Shown here: positions 27,223-37,324 of the stretch, one piece after another
Numbering within the stretch: the stretch's first letter is position 1
Layout: the number at the start of each line of letters is the position of its first letter
NCBI GenBank assembly: GCA_902566775.1
Contig: CACFKF010000006.1
Span: 1 to 50,354, forward strand
Direction: 5' to 3'
DNA length: 50,354 nucleotides
Source of the DNA: an uncultured Pelagibacteraceae bacterium
GTDB lineage: Bacteria; Pseudomonadota; Alphaproteobacteria; Pelagibacterales; Pelagibacteraceae
The notes under the pieces: model-generated
What the model was told of the DNA's origin: nothing
What the model saw: only the letters and a program-made list of their open reading frames with translations
Databases searched by the model: none
Program-made: the position numbers and the translations under genes

Positions 27223-29094
27223 ATGAAAAATAGTTTCAGTTTTGATGTTGCGGTAATTGGAGGTGGACATGCGGGATGCGAAGCTGCAGCTGCATCTGCA
27301 CGCTTAGGAGTAGATACGGCTCTATTTACTCACAACATTAATACAATTGGAGAGATGTCATGCAATCCTGCCATTGGAGGTTTAGGTAAAGGACATTTAG
27401 TAAGAGAAATAGATGCACTTGATGGAGTAATGGGAGACGTAGCTGATAAATCAGGTATACAATTTAGATTGTTAAATAGAAGCAGAGGACCAGCTGTGAG
27501 AGGACCACGTACTCAAAGCGATAGATCATTATATCGTAAATTTATGCAAGAAAAACTGCTAAACTATTGTAATTTAAGCGTTTTTTCTGATCCTGTACTA
27601 GGGTTTATGTTTAAAAAAAATATCGTAAACGGATTTATAACTAAGTCAGGAAAGAAAATTATTTGCAAGAAATTAATTTTAACTACTGGCACTTTTTTGA
27701 ATGGTTTGATTCATGTTGGTGAAAAAAAAATCCCTGCTGGAAGAATAAATGAAAAACCATCTACTGGTTTAAGTGAAGAGTTAAAAAAATATAATTTTAA
27801 AATAGGTAGATTAAAAACTGGAACTCCTCCGCGATTAGATTCTAGAACCATTAATTTTAAAAATTTAGAAGAGCAACATGCTGATGATGAACCATATTTT
27901 TTTTCTTTTTTAACAAAAAAAAAATTTAATAAACAAGTTTCATGTCGAATGACTTATACTAATGAAAGAGTTCATAAAATAATTTCAAAAAATTTAACTA
28001 GAAGCGCAATGTATTCTGGTTCAATCAAGGGAGTAGGACCAAGGTATTGTCCATCCATTGAAGACAAAGTAGTAAAGTTTTCAGATAAGGCCAGGCACCA
28101 AATATTTTTAGAGCCAGAGGGTTTAAATGATTATACAATCTATCCAAATGGTATCTCTACCTCCTTACCAGAGGATATACAGCAGGAAATATGTCATAAT
28201 ATCAATGGTTTAGAGAGTGTGAAAATTTTACAGCCAGGATATGCAATAGAATACGATTATGTAGATCCAAGAGAGTTATTTTTAAGTTTGGAAACAAAAA
28301 AAATACAAAATTTGTACTTAGCTGGTCAAATAAATGGAACTACTGGCTATGAAGAGGCAGCTGCTCAGGGATTAATTGCAGGTATTAATGCTGCACAATC
28401 AGTAAAAAAATTAGAGCCATTCATTCTTGATAGATCTGATGCTTATATTGGAGTTATGATTGATGATTTAGTTACAAAAGGTGTTGCTGAGCCTTATAGA
28501 ATGTTTACGTCACGTGCCGAGTATAGACTTTCATTAAGAGCTGATAATGCTGATCAAAGACTTACCAATAAAGGACATGAAATTGGTTTAATATCAAATG
28601 AGCGTATGAGTTATTTTAAGGATAAATCATCAAAAATTAGAATTATTGATAGTAAAATGATAAATTTTACTATTAGTCCTTCTAAAGCATCAAAATACTC
28701 CGTTAAAATTGCAAAAGATGGTATTTCTAGAAATGCATTTGAAATTTTAGCCCAAAAAGGTGTGAATATGAGTAAAATACGTGAAATATGGCCCAAAATA
28801 CCATATTTCTGTAATGAAATTGATGAGCAAATTGAAATAAATGCCCATTATAGAGGCTATTTGAAGAAGCAAAAAGCCGATATATTAGCTTTTAAGAGAG
28901 ATGAAAATCTTATTATACCAAATAAAATTAACTATGATGCCCTGAATGGCCTTTCTAATGAAGTTAAGTTAAAATTTAAGAAAATAAGACCTAAAACTAT
29001 AGGCCAAGCACTCAGAATAGATGGAATAACTCCTGCTGCTGCATATATTTTGTTGTCACATGTTAAAAGAAAGTCTATTAAGCAAATAGCTTAA
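27223..29094 (+). CDS. mnmG: tRNA uridine-5-carboxymethylaminomethyl modification enzyme MnmG
   Basis: MnmG (GidA) is the FAD-binding partner of MnmE. The 623-residue product opens with the FAD loop [21 protein letters not shown], followed by [37 protein letters not shown] with the conserved region near catalytic Cys positions, [30 protein letters not shown] and the C-terminal helical [18 protein letters not shown]. It shares one base with rsmG. Confidence 0.97.
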   Translation: MKNSFSFDVAVIGGGHAGCEAAAASARLGVDTALFTHNINTIGEMSCNPAIGGLGKGHLVREIDALDGVMGDVADKSGIQFRLLNRSRGPAVRGPRTQSDRSLYRKFMQEKLLNYCNLSVFSDPVLGFMFKKNIVNGFITKSGKKIICKKLILTTGTFLNGLIHVGEKKIPAGRINEKPSTGLSEELKKYNFKIGRLKTGTPPRLDSRTINFKNLEEQHADDEPYFFSFLTKKKFNKQVSCRMTYTNERVHKIISKNLTRSAMYSGSIKGVGPRYCPSIEDKVVKFSDKARHQIFLEPEGLNDYTIYPNGISTSLPEDIQQEICHNINGLESVKILQPGYAIEYDYVDPRELFLSLETKKIQNLYLAGQINGTTGYEEAAAQGLIAGINAAQSVKKLEPFILDRSDAYIGVMIDDLVTKGVAEPYRMFTSRAEYRLSLRADNADQRLTNKGHEIGLISNERMSYFKDKSSKIRIIDSKMINFTISPSKASKYSVKIAKDGISRNAFEILAQKGVNMSKIREIWPKIPYFCNEIDEQIEINAHYRGYLKKQKADILAFKRDENLIIPNKINYDALNGLSNEVKLKFKKIRPKTIGQALRIDGITPAAAYILLSHVKRKSIKQIA

Positions 29095-29726
29095 TGGATA
29101 TAAATTTAGATAAATATCAAATTTTAGATCAATTTAACGTTTCACGTGAAACATATCACTTACTAGACTACTATAAAGAGCTAGTTTTAGAAAAAAACAA
29201 TAAAATTAACTTAATTAGTAAAAAAGACACTAATAATTTTATTAAAAGACACATAATTGATTGTGCACAAATCATTGATTTTATTGACTTTAATAATAAA
29301 ATATGTACAGACTTAGGATCTGGGTCTGGGCTACCAGGAATAGTGATTGCTATAATGCTGAAGGATAAAAAAAAAAAAATTATAATGAATTTATATGAAA
29401 AGAGTTACCATAAAAGTGTTTTCTTAAAGGAGGTTAAAGAAAAACTCAAATTGGACGTTAATATTTATCAAAAAGATTTATATAAAAATAAAAATTTAAT
29501 ATCCGGTACTGTAATTGCACGTGCTTTTAAACCTCTCCCTGAAATTTTAGAACTTATAGAAAAAAATTTTAAAATTTTTACAAATTTGGTTGTCTTCATG
29601 GGGAAAAATGGAAAACAATTATTAGAGGACTCTATTAACAAATGGGATTTTGAGTATAAGAAGAAAAGTAGCATCACAAGCAAGGATTCGTTTTTAATAA
29701 ATATTAAAAATGTAAAAAAGAAATGA
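29094..29726 (+). CDS. rsmG: 16S rRNA (guanine527-N7)-methyltransferase RsmG
   Basis: RsmG (GidB) methylates G527 of 16S rRNA. The 210-residue protein begins with QFNVSRETYHLLDYYKELVLEKN, has INLISKKD and HIIDCAQIIDF, and carries the SAM-binding loop DLGSGSGLPGIVIAIM. The codons for NVSRET are at the same time a parS site. It overlaps mnmG by one base and parA by four, so the whole run is coupled. Confidence 0.95.
   Translation: MDINLDKYQILDQFNVSRETYHLLDYYKELVLEKNNKINLISKKDTNNFIKRHIIDCAQIIDFIDFNNKICTDLGSGSGLPGIVIAIMLKDKKKKIIMNLYEKSYHKSVFLKEVKEKLKLDVNIYQKDLYKNKNLISGTVIARAFKPLPEILELIEKNFKIFTNLVVFMGKNGKQLLEDSINKWDFEYKKKSSITSKDSFLINIKNVKKK
29138..29153. promoter_or_regulatory. parS centromere site inside rsmG
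   Basis: The 14-base palindrome GTTTCACGTGAAAC occupies 29139-29152; including flanks, 15 of 16 bases match the consensus TGTTTCACGTGAAACA. ParB binds such sites and, with ParA, moves the origin region apart. It lies some 600 bases upstream of parA and about 14 kb from the predicted oriC. It is the only copy I found. Confidence 0.92.
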
Positions 29727-30526
29727 ATAAAACTGAAATTTTATCAATTATAAATCAGAAGGGTGGAGTTGGCAAAACTACAACAGCAATAAATTTAGCT
29801 GCGGGTTTAGCTTTGAAAAATAAAAAAATTTTAGTTATAGATTTGGATCCCCAAGGCAATGCTACAACAGGTTTGGGATTGTCAAATTCTGAAAGTTCAG
29901 CTGAAACAATTTATGCAGTACTTAACGGAACAAAAAAAATTTCATATGTTATAAAGAAAACGCAATTCCAAAATTTAGATTTAGTTACATCGAATGTAGA
30001 TTTATCTGGACTTGAAGTAGAAACTGCCGGAGATAGCAGAAGAGCTTTTATTCTAAAAGAGCAAATAATGGCTTATTTAAACGATTTTAGAGGCAAATAT
30101 GAGTATATATTTATTGATTGCCCACCCTCACTTAGTTTGCTTACCGTTATGGCTTTAGTGGCATCAAATTCATTAATAGTGCCATTACAGACTGAGTTTT
30201 TTGCACTAGAAGGACTTACTCAACTTATGAAAACGATCGAAAGAATTAAAATTAGTTTAAATTCTGATCTAAAAATTAAAGGTATACTTTTAACCATGTA
30301 TGACAAAAGAAATAAACTTTCCGGACAAGTTGAAAAAGAAGCAAGAGACTATTTTAAAGAAAAAGTTTATTCGACTGTTATACCGCGAAATGTAAGATTG
30401 TCCGAAGCTCCTTCACATGGAGTACCTGTTTTAATTTATGATAAGTTATGTCCTGGTAGCAAATCATATTTTAATTTTACTGAAGAGTTTTTGAATAAAC
30501 AGGAAACTTTTGAAAGTGCTGCATAA
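29723..30526 (+). CDS. parA: Chromosome-partitioning ATPase ParA
   Basis: ParA is the deviant Walker-type ATPase that positions ParB-parS complexes. The 267-residue product has the deviant Walker A in NQKGGVGKTTTAINLAAG with the signature Lys, VIDLDPQGNATTGLG, IFIDCPPSLSLLTVMAL and VIPRNVRLSEAPSHG, all typical of chromosomal ParA/Soj. It overlaps rsmG by 4 bases and parB by one. Confidence 0.97.
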   Translation: MNKTEILSIINQKGGVGKTTTAINLAAGLALKNKKILVIDLDPQGNATTGLGLSNSESSAETIYAVLNGTKKISYVIKKTQFQNLDLVTSNVDLSGLEVETAGDSRRAFILKEQIMAYLNDFRGKYEYIFIDCPPSLSLLTVMALVASNSLIVPLQTEFFALEGLTQLMKTIERIKISLNSDLKIKGILLTMYDKRNKLSGQVEKEARDYFKEKVYSTVIPRNVRLSEAPSHGVPVLIYDKLCPGSKSYFNFTEEFLNKQETFESAA

Positions 30527-31374
30527 TGGATGCATTTAAAATCAGAAGAGGATTAGGAAGGGGTTTATCTTCCTTAATTGGGGACACCAAGGTTAATAAC
30601 AATATTAATAAACTTTCAATTACAGACCTGATAAGAAACAAATTTCAACCTAGGAAAAATTTTAATAAAGAAAATTTAGTAGAGCTTACTAACTCAATTA
30701 GAGAAAGAGGTGTCATTCAACCAATTATAGTAAGAGTATCGGGCAATCATGATAACAAGTATGAAATTATAGCAGGCGAAAGAAGATGGCTTGCAGCTCA
30801 AAATGCAGGCCTCAATGAAGTTCCTGTTGTAATTACTGAAGCAAATGATCTTAAGTCATTAGAATTTGCTATAGTTGAAAATGTTCAAAGACATGATCTT
30901 AATTCAATAGAAGAAGCTAATGGTTATCAAAGATTAATAGATGATTTTGGGTATGATCATGAAAAAGTTGCGAAATTTATTGGCAAAAGCAGAAGTCACA
31001 TTTCTAACTGCCTAAGATTATTAACATTACCCAAAGAGGTAATTGAACTTATTGAGAAAAACTATCTATCCCAAGGACATGCGAAGGTTCTTGTAGGGTT
31101 ACCAAATGCTTTTTTCCTTGCAAAGAAAATTGTAAATAAAAAATTGTCAGTCAGGCAGGCAGAAAATTTATCTAGATTATTTAAATCAAAAAAAATACAA
31201 AAAAATACTTCTAAAGATCCAAACTTGAAACTATTAGAGTCTACTTTAAAAGATAAAGTTGGTCTTAATATTTTTATCAAAAATAAAAAAAACAATACTG
31301 GATCAATATCTTTTGAATATAAAGATATTGATCAATTGAATAGAATTATAGATGTAATTAAATCTAATTATTAG
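30526..31374 (+). CDS. parB: Chromosome-partitioning protein ParB
   Basis: ParB binds parS, hydrolyses CTP and spreads as a clamp. The 282-residue protein has the N-terminal RRGLGRGLSSLIG box that stimulates ParA, NKFQPRKNFN, the CTP-binding IIAGERRWLAAQNAG and ENVQRHDLNSIEEANGYQ motifs, a helix-turn-helix KVAKFIGKSRSHISNCLRLL, and a C-terminal dimer domain. Its 3' end overlaps the convergent holA by 11 bases. Confidence 0.97.
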   Translation: MDAFKIRRGLGRGLSSLIGDTKVNNNINKLSITDLIRNKFQPRKNFNKENLVELTNSIRERGVIQPIIVRVSGNHDNKYEIIAGERRWLAAQNAGLNEVPVVITEANDLKSLEFAIVENVQRHDLNSIEEANGYQRLIDDFGYDHEKVAKFIGKSRSHISNCLRLLTLPKEVIELIEKNYLSQGHAKVLVGLPNAFFLAKKIVNKKLSVRQAENLSRLFKSKKIQKNTSKDPNLKLLESTLKDKVGLNIFIKNKKNNTGSISFEYKDIDQLNRIIDVIKSNY

Positions 31375-32359
31375 TAGTTGTAGATTTACTTATTATAAAG
31401 TTAGATAAAATATTTAGTGAATTAGCAGAATTTTTTTTAATTAATAATTCTGTTTCATTGATATTTACAATCATACTATTTATTTTTTCTAGTGGCCAAT
31501 GATATAATTGTTGTTTTACAATTTCTTTATCTTTCCAAAAAATAGGGGGTTTAAAGTTTGTTATAACTTGTTCAATATTTTTATTTTTTTTTAATTCTTC
31601 TTGTAATTTTAGTATTCTTTTGGATTTTGCTAAAAGTGTTCTTACAATTAAAATGCAGTCTTCATTTGAGTAATTATTTTCATTTAATATATTTGCAGTT
31701 TTTTTTATATTTTTAGCAAGACAATTATCTATAAGCTCTGATGCGTTATAATTTTCAGCAAGATTGCTAAGTTTTAAAATATCTTCTGCACTAATTTTTT
31801 TTTCCGATTTTACGTAATCCTCTATTTTATTTAATTCTTTGCGTAAATTTTCTCTATCACCTTTACACCTTTCGGTTATTAGGTTAATTGTTTCTTGAGA
31901 TAAAGAAATTTTTTTTTCTTTAAAAAAATCAATAGCAATTTTGTTTAATGCTTGATACGAATCTGCGTAGAAGGCAATACAAATTGCATCTGTGTTTTTT
32001 TCAAAAAAATTTCTTAATTTTGATTTTTTTTCAAGAATATTTGCTGACAAAATTATTTTTACATCATCTATTTTTTTCAAAAAAATATCTTCGACAATGT
32101 CTCTAATTTTATCAGTAGTTCTTGAAATTATTATGAGCTTATCATTTTCAAAAAATGACTTTGTTAATATACTATCTAAGAATTCATTTTTTTTTTCTAA
32201 TATTTCATTTTCATCGTATCTGTATATTTTGTTTGGATAAAGCTTTTCAAATTTATCTTTTATTATTTCATTTTTATGACCCTCATTTTCTCCATAAAAA
32301 AGATATAAATTATATTTTTTTAAATTAATTTTATTTATTTCAAATGCTTTTTTAATCAT
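31364..32359 (-). CDS. holA: DNA polymerase III delta subunit HolA
   Basis: The delta subunit opens the beta clamp within the clamp loader. The 331-residue protein opens with NLYLFYGENEGHKNEIIKDKF, has the FFENDKLIIISRTTDKI clamp-binding-like region, a lid with LITERCKGDRENLRKELNKIEDYV, and a helical C-terminal collar domain. Catalytic ATPase motifs are absent, as expected for delta. It is the last gene of leuS-lptE-holA (4-base overlap with lptE), a standard alphaproteobacterial order. Confidence 0.9.
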   Translation of the reverse strand: MIKKAFEINKINLKKYNLYLFYGENEGHKNEIIKDKFEKLYPNKIYRYDENEILEKKNEFLDSILTKSFFENDKLIIISRTTDKIRDIVEDIFLKKIDDVKIILSANILEKKSKLRNFFEKNTDAICIAFYADSYQALNKIAIDFFKEKKISLSQETINLITERCKGDRENLRKELNKIEDYVKSEKKISAEDILKLSNLAENYNASELIDNCLAKNIKKTANILNENNYSNEDCILIVRTLLAKSKRILKLQEELKKNKNIEQVITNFKPPIFWKDKEIVKQQLYHWPLEKINSMIVNINETELLIKKNSANSLNILSNFIISKSTTTNN

Positions 32360-32829
32360 TTTATATAATATAAATAATCAATTAAATCCTTTGATAATTT
32401 GTTAGTTAGACTTTTTTGTATATTTTTTTCGTATTTATTTAATTGAAATTTATTTGATTTATTTTTGTATTCAAAACCTTCTTCCAAAATGGTTTTATTT
32501 TTAATTTTGTTATTTTCAAAAATATCTACATTGATTATTATTTTTATGAGAAATAGTTCTGGGTCTCCTTTTTTATTTTTTGTAGTTATTGTTTTTATAC
32601 TACTAGAATCGATAGCTAGATCGTATTCTATTGCTTTATTTTTGTTGTTTGTATAGTTAGCTAAATTATTTTTTAAATATTGATTAATATTATTGTTTCC
32701 GGAAAATCCAATATTATTTATTGTAAAATTATAGTTTTTATTAAATTTTTTTTCAGAATATATTGGTTCGAAACCACAACTGAGCAATAGAAAGAAAGTT
32801 AATATAGTTAAAATTTTATTTGTTTTCAT
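32356..32829 (-). CDS. lptE: LPS-assembly lipoprotein LptE
   Basis: LptE plugs the LptD barrel that inserts lipopolysaccharide into the outer membrane. The 157-residue protein has a lipoprotein signal with lipobox LLLSC (Cys18) followed by [11 protein letters not shown], the GF(x)P(L/I)Y start seen in LptE. Sequence beyond is divergent and Asn/Lys-rich. Position between leuS and holA, with overlaps at both ends, strongly supports the call. Confidence 0.88.
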   Translation of the reverse strand: MKTNKILTILTFFLLLSCGFEPIYSEKKFNKNYNFTINNIGFSGNNNINQYLKNNLANYTNNKNKAIEYDLAIDSSSIKTITTKNKKGDPELFLIKIIINVDIFENNKIKNKTILEEGFEYKNKSNKFQLNKYEKNIQKSLTNKLSKDLIDYLYYIK

Positions 32830-35374
32830 ATTTAATAATTAAATTTAACAGTTTATCTTTAATAAAAATACTTTTAATATTATTTCCATTTTGTAAAAAT
32901 TTATTAATTTTAACGTCGTCTTTAATTATTTTTATTAAATTTTCTTCTGTTATTCCTTTTTTACAATTAATGATTGATCTTTTTTTTCCATTTATTTGAA
33001 TCACAATATTAATATTTTCATTAACTAAAAATTGTTTTTCTACTATTGGCCACTTTATTTTATGATCAATTTTTAAATCCTCTAAACATTCAGATGCGAA
33101 ATGAGGAATTATTGGTGATATGATAGATAGAATTTTTTTGTAATTTTCAAATAATAAATCACTATTTATTGGTGCGCTAATTTTTTGATTTAAAAAATTA
33201 TATGTTTCATAAATATTAGCAATAATTACGTTATAATTAAATCTTTCTAAATTATTATTTATTTTATCAATTAGTTGATTAGTAAATTTTGAAATTTCAT
33301 CTGTGTTTTGTTTAGATTTTTCTTTTTCCTTTAATTTAGCTTTAATTTTATTATGTAAAGCCCATAGTTTCTGAATAAATTTATAACAGGCAACCATTCC
33401 CTGGTCAGACCATTGAACATCTTTTTCTGGTGGACTATCTGATAACATAAATAATCTAACAGAATCTGCACCATAATTTTCAATAATTTGTTGAGGATCT
33501 ATAGTATTTTTTTTCGATTTGGACATGGATTCTGCAGGTCCAACAATAACTTTTTTTGTTGGATTTTTTTTTATGAAATAATTTTTTCCATCTTTGGTTT
33601 CAACTTCGTCTGGGCTTAACCATTTATTATCATCATTTTTATAAGTTTCATGACAAACCATGCCTTGAGTAAATAATCCTTTAAAAGGTTCTTTTAAATT
33701 GAAATTTTTATTTTCATAATTTAATGCCATTGTAAAAAATCTTGAATAAAGTAAATGTAATATTGCATGTTCCACACCACCTATGTATTGATCGACAGGC
33801 ATCCAATATTTTAACTCATCGTAATCAAAACCATATTTTTCATTATTTGGTGAACAAAATCTTATAAAATACCAAGAAGAATCTACAAAAGTATCCAAGG
33901 TATCTGTTTCTCTAGTTAATTCTTTCCCATCTATTTTTATTTTTTTCCAGTCCCAGGCACCGTCTAGTGGGTTGCCTTTAGAATTTAAATCTATATTTTC
34001 TGGTAATTTTATCGGCAGATCCTTTTTGGGTATAGGAAAAGCATTTCCATTTTCATCATAAGCTATTGGTATCGGGCAACCCCAATATCTTTGTCTTGAT
34101 ACACCCCAATCTTTTAATCTGAAATTAATTTGTTTTTTTCCTAATTTTTTTTCTTCTAGTATATCTATGGTTTTAATGATTGATTCATTAGGTACTTTTA
34201 AACCATTTAAAAAATTAGAATTAATTACTACTCCTGGCCCTGTGTAAGCTTCTTTATTAACACTAAAATTATCATCTTCATTAATTGGTTTTACTACTGT
34301 TTTAACTTTTAATTTGTATTTATTTGCAAAATCTAAATCTCTTTGATCATGCGCGGGACATCCAAAAACAGCTCCAAATCCATAGTCCATTAAAACAAAA
34401 TTTGCAAAATATACTGGAACCTTTTGTTTTTCATCCAAGGGATTTATGGCAAATAAATTTGTTTTAAATCCAATTTTTTCACCAAGTGCAATAGATTCTT
34501 CTGTAGTGCCAGTTTTTGAACACTCTTCTCTAAACTTAATGAATTTTGGATCATTTAAAAAATGTTCTGAAATAGGGTGATCAACAGAAACAGCTAGAAA
34601 TGAAAATCCAAATAAGGTATCTGGCCTTGTAGTAAAACATTTAATTGTATTAATGGGTAAATTACCCTCTATTTTAAAGTCAATTTCACAACCAAAAGAT
34701 TTACCAATCCAATTTTTTTGCATTGTTTTCACTTTATTTGGCCAATTTTTTAACTCATCAAGTCCTTTAAGAAGTTCATCAGAAAATTTTGAAATATTAA
34801 AAAACCATTGATTTAATTTTTTTCTTTCCACTGGAACTCCAGATCTCCAACCTTTACCATCAATTACTTGTTCATTTGCTAAAACAGTTTGTTCAGCAGG
34901 ATCCCAATTGACATAATTTTCTTTTCTATAAACCAAACCTTTTTCGTAAAGTTCAAGAAAAAAAAGTTGTTGGTGTTTATAATATTTCTCAGAACAAGTT
35001 GATATTTCTCGATCCCAGTCTAAAGATAAACCCATTTTTTTTAACTGTTTTTTCATTGTTGAGATGTTGGATTCAGTCCATGCTTTTGGATGTAAATTAT
35101 TCTCTTTAGCTGCATTTTCAGCAGGCAAGCCAAAAGAGTCCCATCCCATAGGATGTAAGACATTATATCCTTGCATTGATTTTACTCGTGCTAATACATC
35201 TCCAATAGTGTAATTTCTCACATGACCCATATGAATCTTCCCAGATGGGTAAGGAAACATTTCTAAACAATAAAATTTTTTTTTATTTTTATCTAGTTTA
35301 GTCTTAAAAGTTTTATTATCTTCCCAAAACTTTTGCCACTTTTCTTCAATGACTTTAAAATTATATCTTTCCAT
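32816..35374 (-). CDS. leuS: Leucyl-tRNA synthetase LeuS
   Basis: This class I aminoacyl-tRNA synthetase has 852 residues. It shows the HIGH-type motif in [20 protein letters not shown], the CP1 editing domain with [14 protein letters not shown] and [13 protein letters not shown], the [14 protein letters not shown] region, and the KMSKS-type loop [14 protein letters not shown], then an anticodon-binding domain. It overlaps lptE by 14 bases. The DUF3576 lipoprotein gene precedes it by 62 bases on the same strand. Confidence 0.98.
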   Translation of the reverse strand: MERYNFKVIEEKWQKFWEDNKTFKTKLDKNKKKFYCLEMFPYPSGKIHMGHVRNYTIGDVLARVKSMQGYNVLHPMGWDSFGLPAENAAKENNLHPKAWTESNISTMKKQLKKMGLSLDWDREISTCSEKYYKHQQLFFLELYEKGLVYRKENYVNWDPAEQTVLANEQVIDGKGWRSGVPVERKKLNQWFFNISKFSDELLKGLDELKNWPNKVKTMQKNWIGKSFGCEIDFKIEGNLPINTIKCFTTRPDTLFGFSFLAVSVDHPISEHFLNDPKFIKFREECSKTGTTEESIALGEKIGFKTNLFAINPLDEKQKVPVYFANFVLMDYGFGAVFGCPAHDQRDLDFANKYKLKVKTVVKPINEDDNFSVNKEAYTGPGVVINSNFLNGLKVPNESIIKTIDILEEKKLGKKQINFRLKDWGVSRQRYWGCPIPIAYDENGNAFPIPKKDLPIKLPENIDLNSKGNPLDGAWDWKKIKIDGKELTRETDTLDTFVDSSWYFIRFCSPNNEKYGFDYDELKYWMPVDQYIGGVEHAILHLLYSRFFTMALNYENKNFNLKEPFKGLFTQGMVCHETYKNDDNKWLSPDEVETKDGKNYFIKKNPTKKVIVGPAESMSKSKKNTIDPQQIIENYGADSVRLFMLSDSPPEKDVQWSDQGMVACYKFIQKLWALHNKIKAKLKEKEKSKQNTDEISKFTNQLIDKINNNLERFNYNVIIANIYETYNFLNQKISAPINSDLLFENYKKILSIISPIIPHFASECLEDLKIDHKIKWPIVEKQFLVNENINIVIQINGKKRSIINCKKGITEENLIKIIKDDVKINKFLQNGNNIKSIFIKDKLLNLIIKYENK

Positions 35375-35436
35375 TTTTTAAAAAATTTGATTTTATTTAG
35401 GATATAACTTTTCCTATATTTTTGCTAAACTATTCA

Positions 35437-36051
35437 TTAGTATTTGGACTGTTGCTGTCTACCAGCTCCAGTTGATGAATAATTTTTTTGACCTTCGCTT
35501 ATTTCGCTATCTTTAATTGTTGCGGCTTTTTTCAAAATAGCCAATTTTATTTCTTGTCCTAAAGTAGTATCATCTTGTATTGTTTTACAATTATTTAGAT
35601 CATTTTTATTACATATTTTTTTATAAATAATAACCTTAAGTCCATCAGCTCTAATTTCAGTTGATAAAAATCTAACAGAGATTTTTAAAGGATCTTGTTC
35701 AGCATTTTCACTAAACCAGTCAGTAATTATTACTCCGCCAGAATAATCAACATTTGACAGTGGTGTAAATTCTAAAAGCTCTAATGTGGCACGCCACATT
35801 TCATTTGATGAGGCAAATTGGAAATTACCACCACCTTGGTTTCCTTCAATCATCCCCATAACTCTAAATCCACGTCCTTCGCGTATATTTTTTTCTCTTT
35901 TTAATTTTGGATCTCCAGGAATTTCCCTTAGGTCAACTTTTTTTGGTTTTAACGGACCACAAGAAACTAGAAAAAATGAAACTACAATTGGTACAACCAC
36001 AGAATATTTAATAAAATATATAATTTTCGCTTTAAAATTGTTGATTTTCAT
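35437..36051 (-). CDS. DUF3576 lipoprotein
   Basis: The 204-residue protein has an N-terminal hydrophobic segment ending in the lipobox LVSC (Cys31), so it is probably a lipoprotein. The mature part has LREIPGDPKLKREKNIREGRGF and WRATLELLEFTPLSNVDYSGGVIITDWF, characteristic of the DUF3576 family found upstream of leuS in Alphaproteobacteria. The function is unknown. The C-terminus is a Gln/Ser-rich tail. Confidence 0.85.
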   Translation of the reverse strand: MKINNFKAKIIYFIKYSVVVPIVVSFFLVSCGPLKPKKVDLREIPGDPKLKREKNIREGRGFRVMGMIEGNQGGGNFQFASSNEMWRATLELLEFTPLSNVDYSGGVIITDWFSENAEQDPLKISVRFLSTEIRADGLKVIIYKKICNKNDLNNCKTIQDDTTLGQEIKLAILKKAATIKDSEISEGQKNYSSTGAGRQQQSKY

Positions 36052-36196
36052 AATGCCCTTCAGAGTTTGATTATCACAAAAACAATAAGATAAAAAAGGG
36101 ATATTTTAGTGATATTTATGCAACACTATTGGAAAATATTGTTATTTATATACCTTTTAGTAATAAACATTAAAGATTATGATATTTTTCCGTCAT

Positions 36197-36213
36197 CTGT
36201 AATTTTATTACAG
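36197..36213. repeat. Inverted repeat in the porin leader
   Basis: CTGTAAT, then TTT, then ATTACAG form a perfect 7-base inverted repeat 43 bases before the porin ATG. It could be an operator half-site pair or a small leader hairpin. Only the symmetry is seen; its role is not known. Confidence 0.5.
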
Positions 36214-36219
36214 GTTTAA

Positions 36220-36237
36220 TTATTAATTAATTAATAA
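36220..36237. repeat. 18-base perfect palindrome before the porin
   Basis: TTATTAATTAATTAATAA is its own complement and lies just upstream of the porin ribosome-binding site. It is made only of A and T, so it could arise by chance, but it sits next to another perfect inverted repeat in the same leader. Confidence 0.45.
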
Positions 36238-36241
36238 CAAA

Positions 36242-36249
36242 CAAAGGAG
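36242..36249 (+). promoter_or_regulatory. Strong Shine-Dalgarno of the porin gene
   Basis: AAAGGAGA precedes the porin ATG at 36256 by about six bases. Most genes in this window lack such a strong site, which fits a highly translated outer-membrane protein. Confidence 0.75.
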
Positions 36250-36255
36250 AAAACG

Positions 36256-37266
36256 ATGAAAAACTGGAAAAAAGCTGGTTTAACAGCTCTTGCTGGTTCA
36301 TTGGTTGCTACTTCTGCTTATGCTGGAGCTGTAACGGTTAGTGGTACTGCTAACTTGACTTACACAGCTAACGGTGGTCAAGAAGACTCAGGCGAAGCAA
36401 GTGGTGGTGGACAACACGATGGTAATAGATGGGGTATAAACAAAACTCTATCTTTTAGTGGTTCAGGAGAGTTGGACAATGGTTGGACTGTTTCTGTTTC
36501 ACAATCATTAGCTGCAGGTTCTACAACAGGTGTAGGCCTTACTATTGATATGGGAGACATGGGTTCACTAAACTACGAAGCTGATACTGGCGCTAGAGGT
36601 ATTGGTAAAATTAAAGACATGATGCCAACTGCTGACGAAGATGTTGGAAACGGTATCGACGTTGACGGTTCAGCAACTGCTGGTGGTCTATCAGGTACTG
36701 TATCTGGTGGAACAAAAGGTTTCCATTACTCAAAATCAACGGATATGGTTGAGATTGGTCTTGGTTATGCACCTAAAGGTGAAGCTGGTAATGCTCAAGG
36801 TGGCGTAGGTGGTATCGGTGGTACTGCATCTGCGTATAGTGGTTTCATTAAAGTAGATCCAATGGATGGTTTAGAAATTGGATTTGGTGCTGGTGAAGCT
36901 GCAGCAGGAAATGCTGATGCAAATGAGACCGATGATCATCAAACTGTGTATGCAACTTACGTATATGGCAATCTAACTGTAGGTTACCAACTAAGTAACG
37001 TTGACACTCCAGGTTCTACTGCTGACGATGAGCAGACTAGATGGGGAGTTCTTTACGCTGTAAACGATGAAATGTCTATTTCATACCAAGCTCATGAGAA
37101 TGATGACTCAACTAACGGCATAGATGAAGAAGCAAAAGGTATTTCAGCTTCTTACACTTCTGGTGGAATGACTTTAAAAATCCACAGAAACTCTGCTGAT
37201 GATGTAGGAAATGCTGCAAACCAAGAATCAGAACACACTGAAGTTGGTGTGACTTTTGCATTCTAA
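36256..37266 (+). CDS. Outer-membrane porin
   Basis: The 336-residue protein has a signal peptide (MKNWKKAGLTALAGSLVATSAYA) and then a Gly/Asn/Asp-rich beta-barrel sequence with alternating strands, starting GAVTVSGTANLTYTANGG and ending VGVTFAF with the terminal Phe used by the BAM complex. Strands such as GWTVSVSQSL and MSISYQAHE fit a general porin of the alphaproteobacterial type. Base composition is less AT-rich than its neighbours, as expected for a highly expressed gene. A 204-base leader, a strong ribosome-binding site and a strong terminator surround it. Pore specificity cannot be read. Confidence 0.88.
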   Translation: MKNWKKAGLTALAGSLVATSAYAGAVTVSGTANLTYTANGGQEDSGEASGGGQHDGNRWGINKTLSFSGSGELDNGWTVSVSQSLAAGSTTGVGLTIDMGDMGSLNYEADTGARGIGKIKDMMPTADEDVGNGIDVDGSATAGGLSGTVSGGTKGFHYSKSTDMVEIGLGYAPKGEAGNAQGGVGGIGGTASAYSGFIKVDPMDGLEIGFGAGEAAAGNADANETDDHQTVYATYVYGNLTVGYQLSNVDTPGSTADDEQTRWGVLYAVNDEMSISYQAHENDDSTNGIDEEAKGISASYTSGGMTLKIHRNSADDVGNAANQESEHTEVGVTFAF

Positions 37267-37289
37267 TTTGTAGGATATTTAATAAATTT

Positions 37290-37324
37290 AAAGGCCCTGT
37301 AACTTTATACAGGGCCTTTTTTTT
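37290..37324 (+). terminator. Strong intrinsic terminator of the porin gene
   Basis: AAAGGCCCTGTA (37290-37301) and its exact complement TACAGGGCCTTT (37308-37319) make a 12-base stem with a 6-base loop, followed by a T run to 37324. It is the clearest hairpin terminator in the window. It also overlaps the 3' end of the convergent TPR-sulfotransferase. Confidence 0.93.

Noticed and set aside
28505..28520. CACGTG core in mnmG as a second parS
   Set aside because: Flanks (TCACGTGCC) break the palindrome; only the core six bases match.
37320..37324. Porin terminator acting for the convergent TPR-sulfotransferase
   Set aside because: The hairpin has no matching T run on the minus strand (the bases before the stem are A/T mixed), so bidirectional action is doubtful.
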